The notes beneath the pieces are model-generated. The model worked only from the letters and a program-made list of their open reading frames with translations. It was not told the origin of the DNA and searched no databases. From NCBI GenBank assembly GCA_947632505.1, contig CANRPN010000006.1:1-42740 (forward strand): a DNA stretch of 42,740 bases. The letters are read 5' to 3'. The position numbers were made by a program, and so were the translations under genes. Positions 18,708 through 28,018 of the stretch are shown here, one piece after another (the first letter of the stretch is position 1; each line of letters begins with the position of its first letter). The stretch is from an uncultured Clostridia bacterium. GTDB taxonomy: Bacteria; Bacillota; Clostridia; Christensenellales; Borkfalkiaceae.

Positions 18708-20246
18708 ATGAATTTGTTCAAGAAAAAGACGGATGGCGAAACGGAAGCGCCCGTAAAAGAGGAAAAACATTACCTCTCGGGCAAGGAAGTCCGCGCCATC
18801 GCCAAAGAAAACAATAAGGTGATGAAGAGCCTTGAAAAGTTCAAGAACCGCAAGGCAGAGGAATCCGAGTTCGTCACCCAAATGAAAGATCCTTCGAACA
18901 TCTTGGAGGTCGAAAACCTGCACTCCTACTTCTTCACCGACCAAGGCGTGGTGAAAGCAGTGAACGGGGTCACTTTCAACGTGCCGCAGGGCGCCACGGT
19001 CGGCATCGTGGGCGAATCGGGCTGCGGAAAGTCGGTCACGAGCATGTCCGTCATGCGCCTGTTGCAGGGTCCGCAGGGACAGATCGTCGAAGGCAGTATC
19101 CGTTTCAAATCCTTTGATTTCAAGCTCGGCGAGGACGGCAAGCCCATTCCCATTTGGGAGGACGACGAAAACGGCCAGCCGATCTTCGACCCTGTCTATG
19201 TCAAAAAAGGGAAGAAGCCCGTTTGGGAAGACGACGAAAACGGCCAGCCCATTTATGATCCTGTGGTCGATAAAAACGGCGGCCCCGTGCTCGACGAAGA
19301 GGGCAACCCCAAGACCGAGCGCAGACAAAAACGGGATGAGAACGGCAAGAAACTGTTCGAGGCCGAGAAAGTCCCCAAGCTCGACAAAGAGGGCAACCCC
19401 GTCACCGAACGCAGACAGAAGCGGGACGAATACGGCACCAAACTCTACGAAATGGAGGAGAAAGTGTTCGACATCGCGCAGATGCCCATCAAGGAGATGT
19501 ACCGTCTCCGCGGGCGGCAGATCGCGATGATCTTCCAGGAGCCGATGACTTCCCTCAATCCCGTATTTACGATCGGGAACCAGCTCGACGAAGTTACCCT
19601 CCTGCATGTTCCCGGGGCCACGAAGGAAGAGGCGAAGCGCCGCTCCATAGAAATGCTCAATCTCGTGGGTATCGCCATGCCCGAGCGGGTATATAAGTCC
19701 TATCCGCACGAGCTCTCGGGCGGCATGCGCCAGCGCGTCATGATCGCCATGGCACTCGAAGGAAATCCCCGCCTCATCATTGCCGACGAGCCGACGACCG
19801 CGCTCGACGTCACCATTCAGGCGCAGATCCTCGACCTTTTGCGCGGCCTCAAAGACCGCATCAACGGCTCCATTCTGCTCATCACGCACGATTTGGGCGT
19901 CATTGCGGAGATGGCGGATTATGTCGTCGTCATGTACGCGGGCAGGATCATAGAGCAGGGCACGGCGAGTGAGATCTTCCACGATCCCAGGCACCCTTAC
20001 ACGATCGGCCTGCAAAAGAGCAAACCCACGATGGATTCCAAGTCCGATTCTCTCTTTAATATTCCGGGAAATGTGCCCAACCCTGTCAACATGCCCAACT
20101 ATTGCTATTTCCGCGAGCGTTGTTCGGGATGCAGTGAGAAATGTTACGGAGATTATCCCGAGATGGTGCAGGTGAGCCCCACCCATTGGGTCGCCTGCCA
20201 CCTTTACGGACAGGAGAACGCCAAGGAGAAAGTAGATGAGTATTAA
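18708..20246 (+). CDS. oppD: Oligopeptide ABC transporter ATPase (OppD-like) with repeat-containing insertion
   Basis: Walker [10 protein letters not shown]-loop [12 protein letters not shown]; signature [15 protein letters not shown]; Walker [13 protein letters not shown]. Confidence 0.92.
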   Translation: MNLFKKKTDGETEAPVKEEKHYLSGKEVRAIAKENNKVMKSLEKFKNRKAEESEFVTQMKDPSNILEVENLHSYFFTDQGVVKAVNGVTFNVPQGATVGIVGESGCGKSVTSMSVMRLLQGPQGQIVEGSIRFKSFDFKLGEDGKPIPIWEDDENGQPIFDPVYVKKGKKPVWEDDENGQPIYDPVVDKNGGPVLDEEGNPKTERRQKRDENGKKLFEAEKVPKLDKEGNPVTERRQKRDEYGTKLYEMEEKVFDIAQMPIKEMYRLRGRQIAMIFQEPMTSLNPVFTIGNQLDEVTLLHVPGATKEEAKRRSIEMLNLVGIAMPERVYKSYPHELSGGMRQRVMIAMALEGNPRLIIADEPTTALDVTIQAQILDLLRGLKDRINGSILLITHDLGVIAEMADYVVVMYAGRIIEQGTASEIFHDPRHPYTIGLQKSKPTMDSKSDSLFNIPGNVPNPVNMPNYCYFRERCSGCSEKCYGDYPEMVQVSPTHWVACHLYGQENAKEKVDEY

Positions 20247-21435
20247 AAAGACAGAATCTTACGAAGAGGCGCTCGAAAAAGAGGAACAAAAAGAGGAGCA
20301 GGCACAGAAAAGCGGTGAATTTGCTCAATTCGACGACGTTGCCGAGGCCGAAAAGGAACAGGCGGCGCGCGATGCGCAGGCAAAGGCCGATTTGGAGCTT
20401 CCTCCCGACCCCGAAGCTCTTCTCGAAGTGCGGCATCTCAAAAAGTATTTCCCCATCAAAAAGACTGTCACGGGCAAAGTGCTCGTATCTCTCCGCGCGG
20501 TCGACGACGTCTCTTTCAAATTGAGGGCGGGTGAAACGCTCGGCATCGTCGGCGAGTCCGGCTGCGGAAAAACCACGCTCGGGAGAACGATCCTGAAACT
20601 ACACGAGCCTACCGACGGACAGATCTTCTTTGAGGGCCAGGATATCGCAAAATTCAAGCCCTCCAAAATGCGCCCGCTGCGTACGCAGATGCAGATCATC
20701 TTCCAGGACCCTTACTCTTCTCTGCCCCCGCGCAGTACGGTGGGGGGGATCTTATCCGAGCCCGTCAAAGTGCATAAGATCGTGCCGCCCTCCGAAGTTA
20801 AGGACTATGTCCTCAAAATCATGGAGCAGTGCGGCCTGCGCGACTATTATTACGAACGCTATCCGCACGAGTTCTCGGGCGGCCAACGCCAAAGAATTTG
20901 TATCGCCCGCGCACTCACGGTAAATCCCAAGCTCGTCATCTGCGACGAGCCCGTCTCCGCGCTCGACGTATCCATCCAGGCGCAGATCATCAACCTGCTC
21001 AAACAGCTGCAAACGACCATGGGCTTTACCTATGTGTTCATCTCGCACGATTTGTCCGTCGTCAAGCATATTTCGGACCGGATCGGCGTCATGTATCTTG
21101 GTTCGATGGTGGAGTTCGGCGACAAGAAGAGCATTTTCGAGAATCCGCTGCACCCCTATACGCAGGCGCTCTTTTCGGCGGTGCCCAATCCCAATCCCGA
21201 CGTCAAGATGAACCGGATCGTGCTAAAAGGAGATATTCCTTCGCCTGCAAATCCTCCCAAGGGGTGCAAGTTCCATACCCGTTGTCCCATGGCAAAGGAA
21301 ATTTGCAGCCATATTGCACCTGCATACAAGGAGTATGAACCGGGGCACTTCGCCGCCTGCCATTGCTACCCGCAGGGGGATGTGACAGAGTCCGTCAAAG
21401 CTGTGTCCTTATCCGATAATGCCGAGGCAAATTGA
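20236..21435 (+). CDS. oppF: Oligopeptide ABC transporter ATPase (OppF-like)
   Basis: Walker A GESGCGKTT; IIFQDPYSSLPPRSTV; FSGGQRQRICIARAL; LVICDEPVSALD; overlaps oppD by 11 nt. Confidence 0.92.
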   Translation: MSIKKTESYEEALEKEEQKEEQAQKSGEFAQFDDVAEAEKEQAARDAQAKADLELPPDPEALLEVRHLKKYFPIKKTVTGKVLVSLRAVDDVSFKLRAGETLGIVGESGCGKTTLGRTILKLHEPTDGQIFFEGQDIAKFKPSKMRPLRTQMQIIFQDPYSSLPPRSTVGGILSEPVKVHKIVPPSEVKDYVLKIMEQCGLRDYYYERYPHEFSGGQRQRICIARALTVNPKLVICDEPVSALDVSIQAQIINLLKQLQTTMGFTYVFISHDLSVVKHISDRIGVMYLGSMVEFGDKKSIFENPLHPYTQALFSAVPNPNPDVKMNRIVLKGDIPSPANPPKGCKFHTRCPMAKEICSHIAPAYKEYEPGHFAACHCYPQGDVTESVKAVSLSDNAEAN

Positions 21436-21707
21436 TGTCCAAAAAAGAAAAACAACCGATTGAACAGCCCCCGGAAGAGAAGCCGCGCGAAAAAAAGGTG
21501 AAAGTCATCTACTATGACGACGGCTCTACCGTCGCCGACATGAGCGGCACAAAAAGGGAAAAGACGCCGCGGCAGAAGGCGACCTTCAAAGAGCAGGCGC
21601 GCACCTTCTTCGGCGTGATGAAAAAGATGGTGCTTCCCATGCTCGCAACGCTCGCTGCGCTGACGATCGTGTATATCATCATTCTTGCCGCCGCAGGCAG
21701 GCTGTAA
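21435..21707 (+). CDS. Small charged protein with C-terminal TM, coupled to oppF
   Basis: TGATG overlap with the oppF stop; C-terminal MVLPMLATLAALTIVYIIILAAAGRL. Confidence 0.7.
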   Translation: MSKKEKQPIEQPPEEKPREKKVKVIYYDDGSTVADMSGTKREKTPRQKATFKEQARTFFGVMKKMVLPMLATLAALTIVYIIILAAAGRL

Positions 21708-21723
21708 CCTTACAAAGAAAGAG

Positions 21724-21749
21724 GAAGAGAGTTCATCTCTTCTTTTTTT
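21724..21749 (+). terminator. Rho-independent terminator
   Basis: GAAGAGA-GTTCA-TCTCTTC-TTTTTTT. Confidence 0.85.
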
Positions 21750-21789
21750 ATGGAAAATTATGTAAAATGGCGGATATTTCTGTTTCTTC

Positions 21790-21818
21790 TTGACATTTGA
21801 TAAAATGTAAAGTATAAT
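21790..21818 (+). promoter_or_regulatory. Consensus promoter TTGACA-17-TATAAT
   Basis: Both hexamers perfect, 17-bp spacer, 39 bp before ATG 21858. Confidence 0.85.
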
Positions 21819-21857
21819 GTATGATGTATTTTGTAAAATTTTCATTGCAGGTAGCGC

Positions 21858-22979
21858 ATGGGTAAGAAACTGAGCAAACAAGTTAAGAAACAACTTTTGA
21901 ATGTTCTTTTTCTTGTCATTCTCGTCGGAATTACGGTCGTGGTGCTCGTCACGAGCAACAGGGAACTTAATTTTGATACGATCGCGCAGTTTTTGCATGC
22001 AAGTGACCCCTGGTGGATGGTCGCAGCCATTGCGGCGATGCTGGGGTTTATTCTCTTCGAAGCGGCGAGCGTGCACTGCATTTTGAAGAGCCTCGGAGAG
22101 AAACCGAAACTCCGCTCCTCGTTGGTGTACTCCACGGCGGACATCTATTATTCCGCCATCACGCCCTCGGCCTCGGGCGGACAGCCCGCTTCCGCCTTTT
22201 ACATGGTAAAGGACGGTATTGCGGCGGGGAAAGCGTCCTTCGCCCTCGTCTTTAATCTCATCGGATATACAAGTGCGATCATCGTGATCGGGATCGTTGC
22301 CTTCTGCGTCCGTCCTGATTTTTTCGGCGCGATCGATAATTGGTTCGTACACTTGCTCATCATCTTGGGATTTGTGATACAGGGGCTGCTCCTTGCGTTT
22401 TTCGTAGCGTGCATGTTCTGCGGGAGGGCAGTCATCAAACTCGGGAATTGGCTCATCACGCTGCTTGTCAAGCTGCACCTTGTAAAAAAGCCGGACAAAT
22501 GGAGAAACCGTCTCGCCGAGGAAGTGGAAAAGTTCAAGGATTGCCGTCGCGCCATCCGCGAAAAACCGCTCATGTCGCTCGCGAATTTTACGTTGAATCT
22601 TTGCCAGCGCGTGTGTCATGTCCTTGTTTCCTGTTTCGTCTGTCTTGCAGCTTCCCCAACGGCGAACTTTTGGGATCTGTTCGTATTGCAAGCGCTCGTG
22701 CTCGTGGGCTATAATTCCATTCCGCTTCCCGGCGGCGTGGGAGCATTTGAATTTTTATATCTGCAAATCTATTGCATCCTGTTCGAGGACGCCTTTATTT
22801 TGGTCGCGATGATGATCACCCGCGTAATCTCCTACTATCTGTGCATGATGTTGAGCGGTATCTATACCCTTGGGTATCACGTACATTTGGTGAAAAAGAT
22901 GGGAAAGCGGGAACATACGGAGAATGTTGAAAAAAACGGAGAGTATGCCAATGAAAACAACGCAGGAGAACAAACGTAA
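21858..22979 (+). CDS. Flippase-like integral membrane protein (LPG synthase TM region / UPF0104-like)
   Basis: Multi-TM; TPSASGGQPASAFYMVKDGI and LPGGVGAFEFLYL typical of the family. Confidence 0.8.
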   Translation: MGKKLSKQVKKQLLNVLFLVILVGITVVVLVTSNRELNFDTIAQFLHASDPWWMVAAIAAMLGFILFEAASVHCILKSLGEKPKLRSSLVYSTADIYYSAITPSASGGQPASAFYMVKDGIAAGKASFALVFNLIGYTSAIIVIGIVAFCVRPDFFGAIDNWFVHLLIILGFVIQGLLLAFFVACMFCGRAVIKLGNWLITLLVKLHLVKKPDKWRNRLAEEVEKFKDCRRAIREKPLMSLANFTLNLCQRVCHVLVSCFVCLAASPTANFWDLFVLQALVLVGYNSIPLPGGVGAFEFLYLQIYCILFEDAFILVAMMITRVISYYLCMMLSGIYTLGYHVHLVKKMGKREHTENVEKNGEYANENNAGEQT

Positions 22980-23682
22980 AGGCCCCTTTGTCGGCTTTTG
23001 GCATTATGGGGTCATCCTCACCTACCTCTCTGCGGTAGCGGGAGTCGTGGGGATTTTCCTCTGCGCAGCGGTCGGGCCCTTTTGGGGCGTGGTCTGCCTG
23101 TTCGTCTCGGGCCTCTGCGACGCCTTTGACGGCATTGTCGCCGGGACCCGCAAAAACCGAACGGACGAGGACAGAAAATTCGGCGAGCAGATAGATTCGC
23201 TCAGCGATCTCGTTGCCTTTGGCGTTGCGCCCGTCGCCATCGGGTTTTTCAAGGGCATGCAAGAGTGGTATTTCATGATCCCGCTCTGCATTTTTACCCT
23301 CTGCGCGCTCATACGGCTCGCCTATTATAATATAACGGAGGAAGCGCGCGTCTCCTCGGGAGCGGGGAAGCGCACCTCGTTCGAAGGGCTCCCCGTCACC
23401 AACGTCGCGATCGCCATTCCCACCTTCTATGTCATCGCAACGATGTTTACAGACCCGCTCGTAACGTCTATCGTGCTCACGGTGGGGTATCTTCTCACGG
23501 CGTTTTTGATGGTATTCCGTTTCCGCATGCCCAAGGCGGGCCCGAAAGGGCTCCTCATCGCCATCGGCATCTATACCGTCGTCATCATTTCTCTTGTGCT
23601 CGTGCGCACCTTCGTGTGCGACGTGCCCTTGACGGCGCAGGAAAATATTCAATATCTTTTAAGTACGGGGGGGGGGTGCTGA
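22951..23682 (+). CDS. pssA: CDP-alcohol phosphatidyltransferase, PssA-like (start 22951 or 22924)
   Basis: CDP-OH-P motif DAFDGIVAG...FGEQIDSLSD; multi-TM; followed by psd. Confidence 0.8.
   Translation: MKTTQENKRKGPFVGFWHYGVILTYLSAVAGVVGIFLCAAVGPFWGVVCLFVSGLCDAFDGIVAGTRKNRTDEDRKFGEQIDSLSDLVAFGVAPVAIGFFKGMQEWYFMIPLCIFTLCALIRLAYYNITEEARVSSGAGKRTSFEGLPVTNVAIAIPTFYVIATMFTDPLVTSIVLTVGYLLTAFLMVFRFRMPKAGPKGLLIAIGIYTVVIISLVLVRTFVCDVPLTAQENIQYLLSTGGGC
23647..23682 (+). repeat. G10 homopolymer tract at 3' end of pssA-like gene (10 consecutive G)
   Basis: aagtacGGGGGGGGGGtgctga read directly, 4 codons before the stop. Confidence 0.8.
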
Positions 23683-23727
23683 TTTTTCGGCTTTTGCTCT
23701 CCGTTGAGCAAAGCGGGCACGTATTTC

Positions 23728-24573
23728 ATGAGAGAAACGATTTTGGCGCAGCCTTCCAAGGGCGGTCCGCGGTTCCTGTACTCTAATCCGTTCGGAAAAT
23801 TGGTCCGTCCGCTTCTCACCGCGCGGTGGGTCTCCCGCCTCGCGGGGATTTTTCTCGACAGTCCGCTCTCCAAGCCCCGTATCAAAGCATTTATCAAAAA
23901 ACACGGCATTGCGATGGGGGACTATCTTCCCGAGGATTACCGAAGTTTCAACGCCTTTTTCACCCGCCGTATCCGTCCCGAACTGCGCCCGTTCGATTTT
24001 CATCCCGCAGCGCTTTGCTCTCCCTGCGACGGGGCCGTCACCGTCTTTCCCGTTACGGGGGAGGGGACTTTCTGTGTGAAAGGGTTCGATTATACCGTGG
24101 AGACGCTTCTCCGAGATCCCGCGCTCGCCGAAAAATATCTCGGCGGGCTATGTATTGTTTTCAGACTGACAGTCAATGATTATCACCGGTATCACTTCTT
24201 CGACGGCGGAACGGGGGGAGAGAGGAAATTCATCCGGGGGAAACTCCATACGGTACAGCCTGCCGCGCTGGAAAAGAAAAAAGTCTTTGCAGAGAATTGC
24301 CGCGAATATACCGTGCTCCATACCGAAAATTTCGGCGACGTCACGCAGGTGGAGGTGGGGGCGATGTTCGTCGGGCGTATCGTCAACGAAGAGAAGCAGT
24401 CGTTCTGCCGGGGAGAGGAGAAGGGTTGCTTCGAATTTGGGGGCTCCACCGTCATCCTGCTCTTCGAAAAGGACAGAGCCGTGCTCGATGCGGAATTTTT
24501 CTCCAATACGGCGGCGGGCAAAGAGACCTGCGTCAAGTGCGGAGAAAAAATCGGCGAAAAAGCGGTCCGATAG
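23728..24573 (+). CDS. psd: Phosphatidylserine decarboxylase
   Basis: DYRSFNAFFTRRIRPELRP; LTVNDYHRYHFFDGG; FEFGGSTVILLFEKD processing site (GGST). Confidence 0.9.
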   Translation: MRETILAQPSKGGPRFLYSNPFGKLVRPLLTARWVSRLAGIFLDSPLSKPRIKAFIKKHGIAMGDYLPEDYRSFNAFFTRRIRPELRPFDFHPAALCSPCDGAVTVFPVTGEGTFCVKGFDYTVETLLRDPALAEKYLGGLCIVFRLTVNDYHRYHFFDGGTGGERKFIRGKLHTVQPAALEKKKVFAENCREYTVLHTENFGDVTQVEVGAMFVGRIVNEEKQSFCRGEEKGCFEFGGSTVILLFEKDRAVLDAEFFSNTAAGKETCVKCGEKIGEKAVR

Positions 24574-24636
24574 GGTAAAAAAGACGGAAAAACCCATCTT
24601 TCGACGGAAAAAAATAGAAAATACGCATAAAATCAT

Positions 24637-24666
24637 TTGACAGTCGGCTTGACAATATGGTATTAT
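24637..24666 (+). promoter_or_regulatory. Promoter TTGACA-18-TATTAT for the S10 operon
   Basis: TTGACA 24637-24642; TATTAT 24661-24666. Confidence 0.65.
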
Positions 24667-24672
24667 TATCAA

Positions 24673-24911
24673 GCTGCGTTATTGTGGCGTATAGGGTTGA
24701 GACGGGAAGTTACTGAAAAAGCGAGGTTCGAAAGCCCCTCGGCAGATAATTTCCGTTGACAAGTGTGGGAGCACGACTCCTGCGACTAACCGAGGCTTTT
24801 GCGTAGAACACCGCAAAAACAAAAGGTGTTTTTTACTGTCAAAAACTTCGATACGCACGGAAAAGTTGACGCAAGCAAAAAACAGTTAGTATAAAAAAGG
24901 AGAAGGAACAA
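24673..24911 (+). promoter_or_regulatory. Structured 5' leader of rpsJ with attenuator-like hairpin
   Basis: Hairpins CGAGG/CCTCG, GGAG-CACGA-CTCC, TTTTGCG/CGCAAAA, then AACACC/GGTGTT plus T6. Confidence 0.6.
24807..24834 (+). terminator. Attenuator-type terminator in rpsJ leader
   Basis: AACACC-N12-GGTGTT followed by TTTT (T6 including the stem). Confidence 0.55.
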
Positions 24912-25214
24912 ATGGCAGGTCAGAAAATCAGAATCAAGTTGTCGGCATACGATCATGAACTCGTCGATCAGGCGGCAAGCAGGATCGTGGAAACGATGCA
25001 AAAGGGCGGCGCCAAGATCTCCGGTCCCATTCCGCTTCCCACGGAACGCGAGATCGTCACCATCCTCCGTTGCCCGCACAAAGATAAGGATTCCCGCGAG
25101 CAATTTGAAATGAGAACGCACAAGCGCATCATCGACATCTATTCCCCCAACGCGAAGCTCCTCGATTCCATTCATTTGCCCGCCGGCGTAGACATCAAAG
25201 TCAAGCTGGGCTAA
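24912..25214 (+). CDS. rpsJ: 30S ribosomal protein S10
   Basis: [29 protein letters not shown]. Confidence 0.98.
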   Translation: MAGQKIRIKLSAYDHELVDQAASRIVETMQKGGAKISGPIPLPTEREIVTILRCPHKDKDSREQFEMRTHKRIIDIYSPNAKLLDSIHLPAGVDIKVKLG

Positions 25215-25310
25215 TCAAAAAGAGCATTTCGCCATTCGGCAAAACATGAAGTTGAAATACTGCAAGAAGCGGTATTCACAAATAAAAATTTTAAGGAGTG
25301 AACTTTATCC

Positions 25311-25952
25311 ATGAATAAAGCAATCATCGGGCGCAAAGCAGGCATGACGCAGATCTTTGCGCCGGACGGGAAGATGATCCCCGTCACGGTAGTGGAAGCA
25401 GGTCCCTGCCCCGTCGTTCAGATCAAGACGGCGGAGAGCGACGGCTATACCGCGCTCAAACTCGGATTTGACGAGACGAGCGAAAAATCCTTGAACAAAC
25501 CCGAGCTCGGGCAGTTCAAAAAAGCGGGCGTAAAACCCTGCAAAGTTTTGAAAGAAGTGCGTCTCGACAATGTGGACAGCTACAAGGTCGGCGACTTCGT
25601 GAAGGCGGATGTGTTTGCGGCGGGCGACAAGGTAGACGTCGCGGGCGTCAGCAAGGGACACGGATTTACGGGCGTCATCAAGAAATGGAACCAGCACCGC
25701 CTCAAAGAAACGCACGGCGTCGGGCCTGTCCACAGAGAACCCGGTTCCATGGGCTCGATCAGCGATCCCTCGCGCGTATTCAAGCACAAGCACCTCGCAG
25801 GCCATTGGGGCGTAGAGAACGTCACCGTTCAGAACCTCGAAGTCGTGAGAGTCGACCTCGCGCGGAATGCGATCCTCATCAAAGGCGCGGTCCCCGGTCC
25901 CAAAGGCAGCGTCGTCACCATTTCGAACAGTGTAAAGCAGAAGGAGAACTGA
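25311..25952 (+). CDS. rplC: 50S ribosomal protein L3
   Basis: [26 protein letters not shown]. Confidence 0.98.
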   Translation: MNKAIIGRKAGMTQIFAPDGKMIPVTVVEAGPCPVVQIKTAESDGYTALKLGFDETSEKSLNKPELGQFKKAGVKPCKVLKEVRLDNVDSYKVGDFVKADVFAAGDKVDVAGVSKGHGFTGVIKKWNQHRLKETHGVGPVHREPGSMGSISDPSRVFKHKHLAGHWGVENVTVQNLEVVRVDLARNAILIKGAVPGPKGSVVTISNSVKQKEN

Positions 25953-25953
25953 A

Positions 25954-26580
25954 ATGGCAAACGTGAAAGTTTATAATATGAAAGGCGCCGAGGTCGGCGA
26001 GTTGGAGCTTTCCGATGCAGTGTTCGGCGTGGAATACAACGAACCCCTCATCCATCAGGCGGTCGTGACCTATCTTTCCAACCAACGCCAGGGAACAAAG
26101 AGCACCCTCACCCGCACCGAAGTGCGTGGCGGCGGTGTGAAACCTTGGAGACAGAAGGGCACCGGCCGTGCGCGTCAGGGCTCCATCCGTGCTCCTCAAT
26201 GGACGAAGGGCGGCGTCGTGTTCGCACCCAAGAGCCGCGACTTCTCCAAGAAGATGAACGACAAGGCGAAGAAAGGCGCGCTCCTCTCCGCACTCTCCAA
26301 GAAAGTGGCGGACGGCGAACTCCTCGTCGTGGACGAGCTGAAAGTCGCCGAGGCGAAAACCAAGGAGATGGCAGCCTTCCAAAAGGCCCTGCACCTTGAC
26401 AAGCGCACCGTCGTCATCATGGACGAAAACGACGAGGACGTGATCCTTGCGGCGAGAAACCTCGCGGGGCTCACCACCATCTCCGTCGAAGAGATCAACA
26501 CTTATGAAATCGTTGCCAACGCCGTTGTGGTCCTCACTGCGGGTTCGGTGAAAAAACTCGAGGAGGCCTATGCGGTATGA
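25954..26580 (+). CDS. rplD: 50S ribosomal protein L4
   Basis: RTEVRGGGVKPWRQKGTGRARQGS. Confidence 0.98.
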   Translation: MANVKVYNMKGAEVGELELSDAVFGVEYNEPLIHQAVVTYLSNQRQGTKSTLTRTEVRGGGVKPWRQKGTGRARQGSIRAPQWTKGGVVFAPKSRDFSKKMNDKAKKGALLSALSKKVADGELLVVDELKVAEAKTKEMAAFQKALHLDKRTVVIMDENDEDVILAARNLAGLTTISVEEINTYEIVANAVVVLTAGSVKKLEEAYAV

Positions 26581-26867
26581 CATCCGAAGATATCATTTTG
26601 AAACCCGTGCTCACCGAGAAGGGATATGACGGGATCGCCGATAAGCGCTATACCTTCGTGGTGCTTAAATCCGCGAACAAGACGCAGATCAAGATCGCCG
26701 TCGAGCAGATGTTCGGTGTACAGGTGAAGAGCGTGAACACAGTGACGCAGCGCGGCAAGCTCAAAAGACAGGGACGGACCCAGGGATATACTCCCGTCAC
26801 CAAGAAGGCGATCGTGCAGCTGAAAGAAAGCAGCAAACCCATCGAATACTTCAATTCGTTGTCGTAA
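26577..26867 (+). CDS. rplW: 50S ribosomal protein L23
   Basis: IILKPVLTEK...VQVKSVNTVTQRGKLKR. Confidence 0.97.
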   Translation: MTSEDIILKPVLTEKGYDGIADKRYTFVVLKSANKTQIKIAVEQMFGVQVKSVNTVTQRGKLKRQGRTQGYTPVTKKAIVQLKESSKPIEYFNSLS

Positions 26868-26885
26868 AACCGGAGGAGAAGAGAA

Positions 26886-27713
26886 ATGGCAGTCAAGAGA
26901 TATAAACCCACGTCCGCGGCCCGCCGCTTCATGACCGTTCCCGATTATTCGGAACTGTCGAAAGACAAGGCTGAGCGTGCGCTTTTGGAAGACCAGCGCA
27001 AGTCGGGCGGCAGAAATAACGCAGGACGCATTACCGTCCGTCATATCGGCGGCGGCAATAAGCGCAAATATCGCATCATCGACTTCAAGCGGAACAAGGA
27101 TAACATCCCCGCCAAAGTCAAGAGCATCCAATACGATCCCAACCGCAGCGCCAATATCGCTCTTCTCGTCTATGCGGACGGCGAAAAGCGCTATATCCTC
27201 GCTCCCGTCGGCCTCAACGTCGGCGACACGATCATGAGCGGCGAAACTGCGGACATCAAGGTCGGCAACAACCTTCCCCTCAAAAATATCCCCGTCGGTA
27301 CTTTGGTGCACAACATCGAGATGAAACCGGGCCGCGGCGGACAGGTCGCAAGAAGCGCAGGCATCTTTGCGCAGATCATGGCCTGCGAGGGCAAGTATGC
27401 AACCATCAAGATGCCTTCGGGTGAGATGAGACTCATTCCCGCGGAATGCAAGGCGACGGTCGGGCAGGTCGGCAACCTCGAACATGACATCATCCGCGTC
27501 GGCAAGGCCGGTAAGACCCGTCACCTCGGGATCCGTCCCACCGTCCGCGGCTCGGTCATGAACCCCAACGATCACCCTCACGGCGGCGGCGAAGGCAAGT
27601 CCCCTGTCGGCCATGCGGGTCCCGAAACGCCTTGGGGCAAGCCCGCTCTCGGCTATAAGACGAGAAAGAAGAAGAATCCTACGAGCAAGTTCATCTTGAA
27701 GAGGATCAACTAA
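26886..27713 (+). CDS. rplB: 50S ribosomal protein L2
   Basis: [36 protein letters not shown]. Confidence 0.98.
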   Translation: MAVKRYKPTSAARRFMTVPDYSELSKDKAERALLEDQRKSGGRNNAGRITVRHIGGGNKRKYRIIDFKRNKDNIPAKVKSIQYDPNRSANIALLVYADGEKRYILAPVGLNVGDTIMSGETADIKVGNNLPLKNIPVGTLVHNIEMKPGRGGQVARSAGIFAQIMACEGKYATIKMPSGEMRLIPAECKATVGQVGNLEHDIIRVGKAGKTRHLGIRPTVRGSVMNPNDHPHGGGEGKSPVGHAGPETPWGKPALGYKTRKKKNPTSKFILKRIN

Positions 27714-27728
27714 TAGGAGGGAGAAAAA

Positions 27729-28007
27729 ATGTCGAGAAGTATTAAGAAAGGCCCTTACGTCGAAGCCAAACTTCTGCAAAGGATCGAGGCGATGAACGAG
27801 GCGAATGAGAAGAAAGTACTCAAAACATGGTCGAGAGCATCGACGATCTTCCCTCAGATGGTAGGGCACACGATCGCTGTCTACGACGGCAGGAAGCACG
27901 TACCTGTCTATATCACAGAGGACATGGTGGGCTGCAAGCTCGGTGAGTTCGCTCCCACGAGAACGTTCAGAGGGCATACGGCCAAGACGACGACGCCCGG
28001 GAAATAA
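27729..28007 (+). CDS. rpsS: 30S ribosomal protein S19
   Basis: [24 protein letters not shown]. Confidence 0.98.
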   Translation: MSRSIKKGPYVEAKLLQRIEAMNEANEKKVLKTWSRASTIFPQMVGHTIAVYDGRKHVPVYITEDMVGCKLGEFAPTRTFRGHTAKTTTPGK

Positions 28008-28018
28008 GGAGAAGAGCA

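Noticed and set aside
18651-20201. 516-aa minus-strand ORF opposite oppD
   Set aside because: Antisense to intact ABC ATPase motifs; no support as a real gene.
12013-21435. Lantibiotic or peptide-toxin export system
   Set aside because: The ABC genes are importer-type (SBP plus OppBCDF), and no precursor peptide or modification enzyme is visible.
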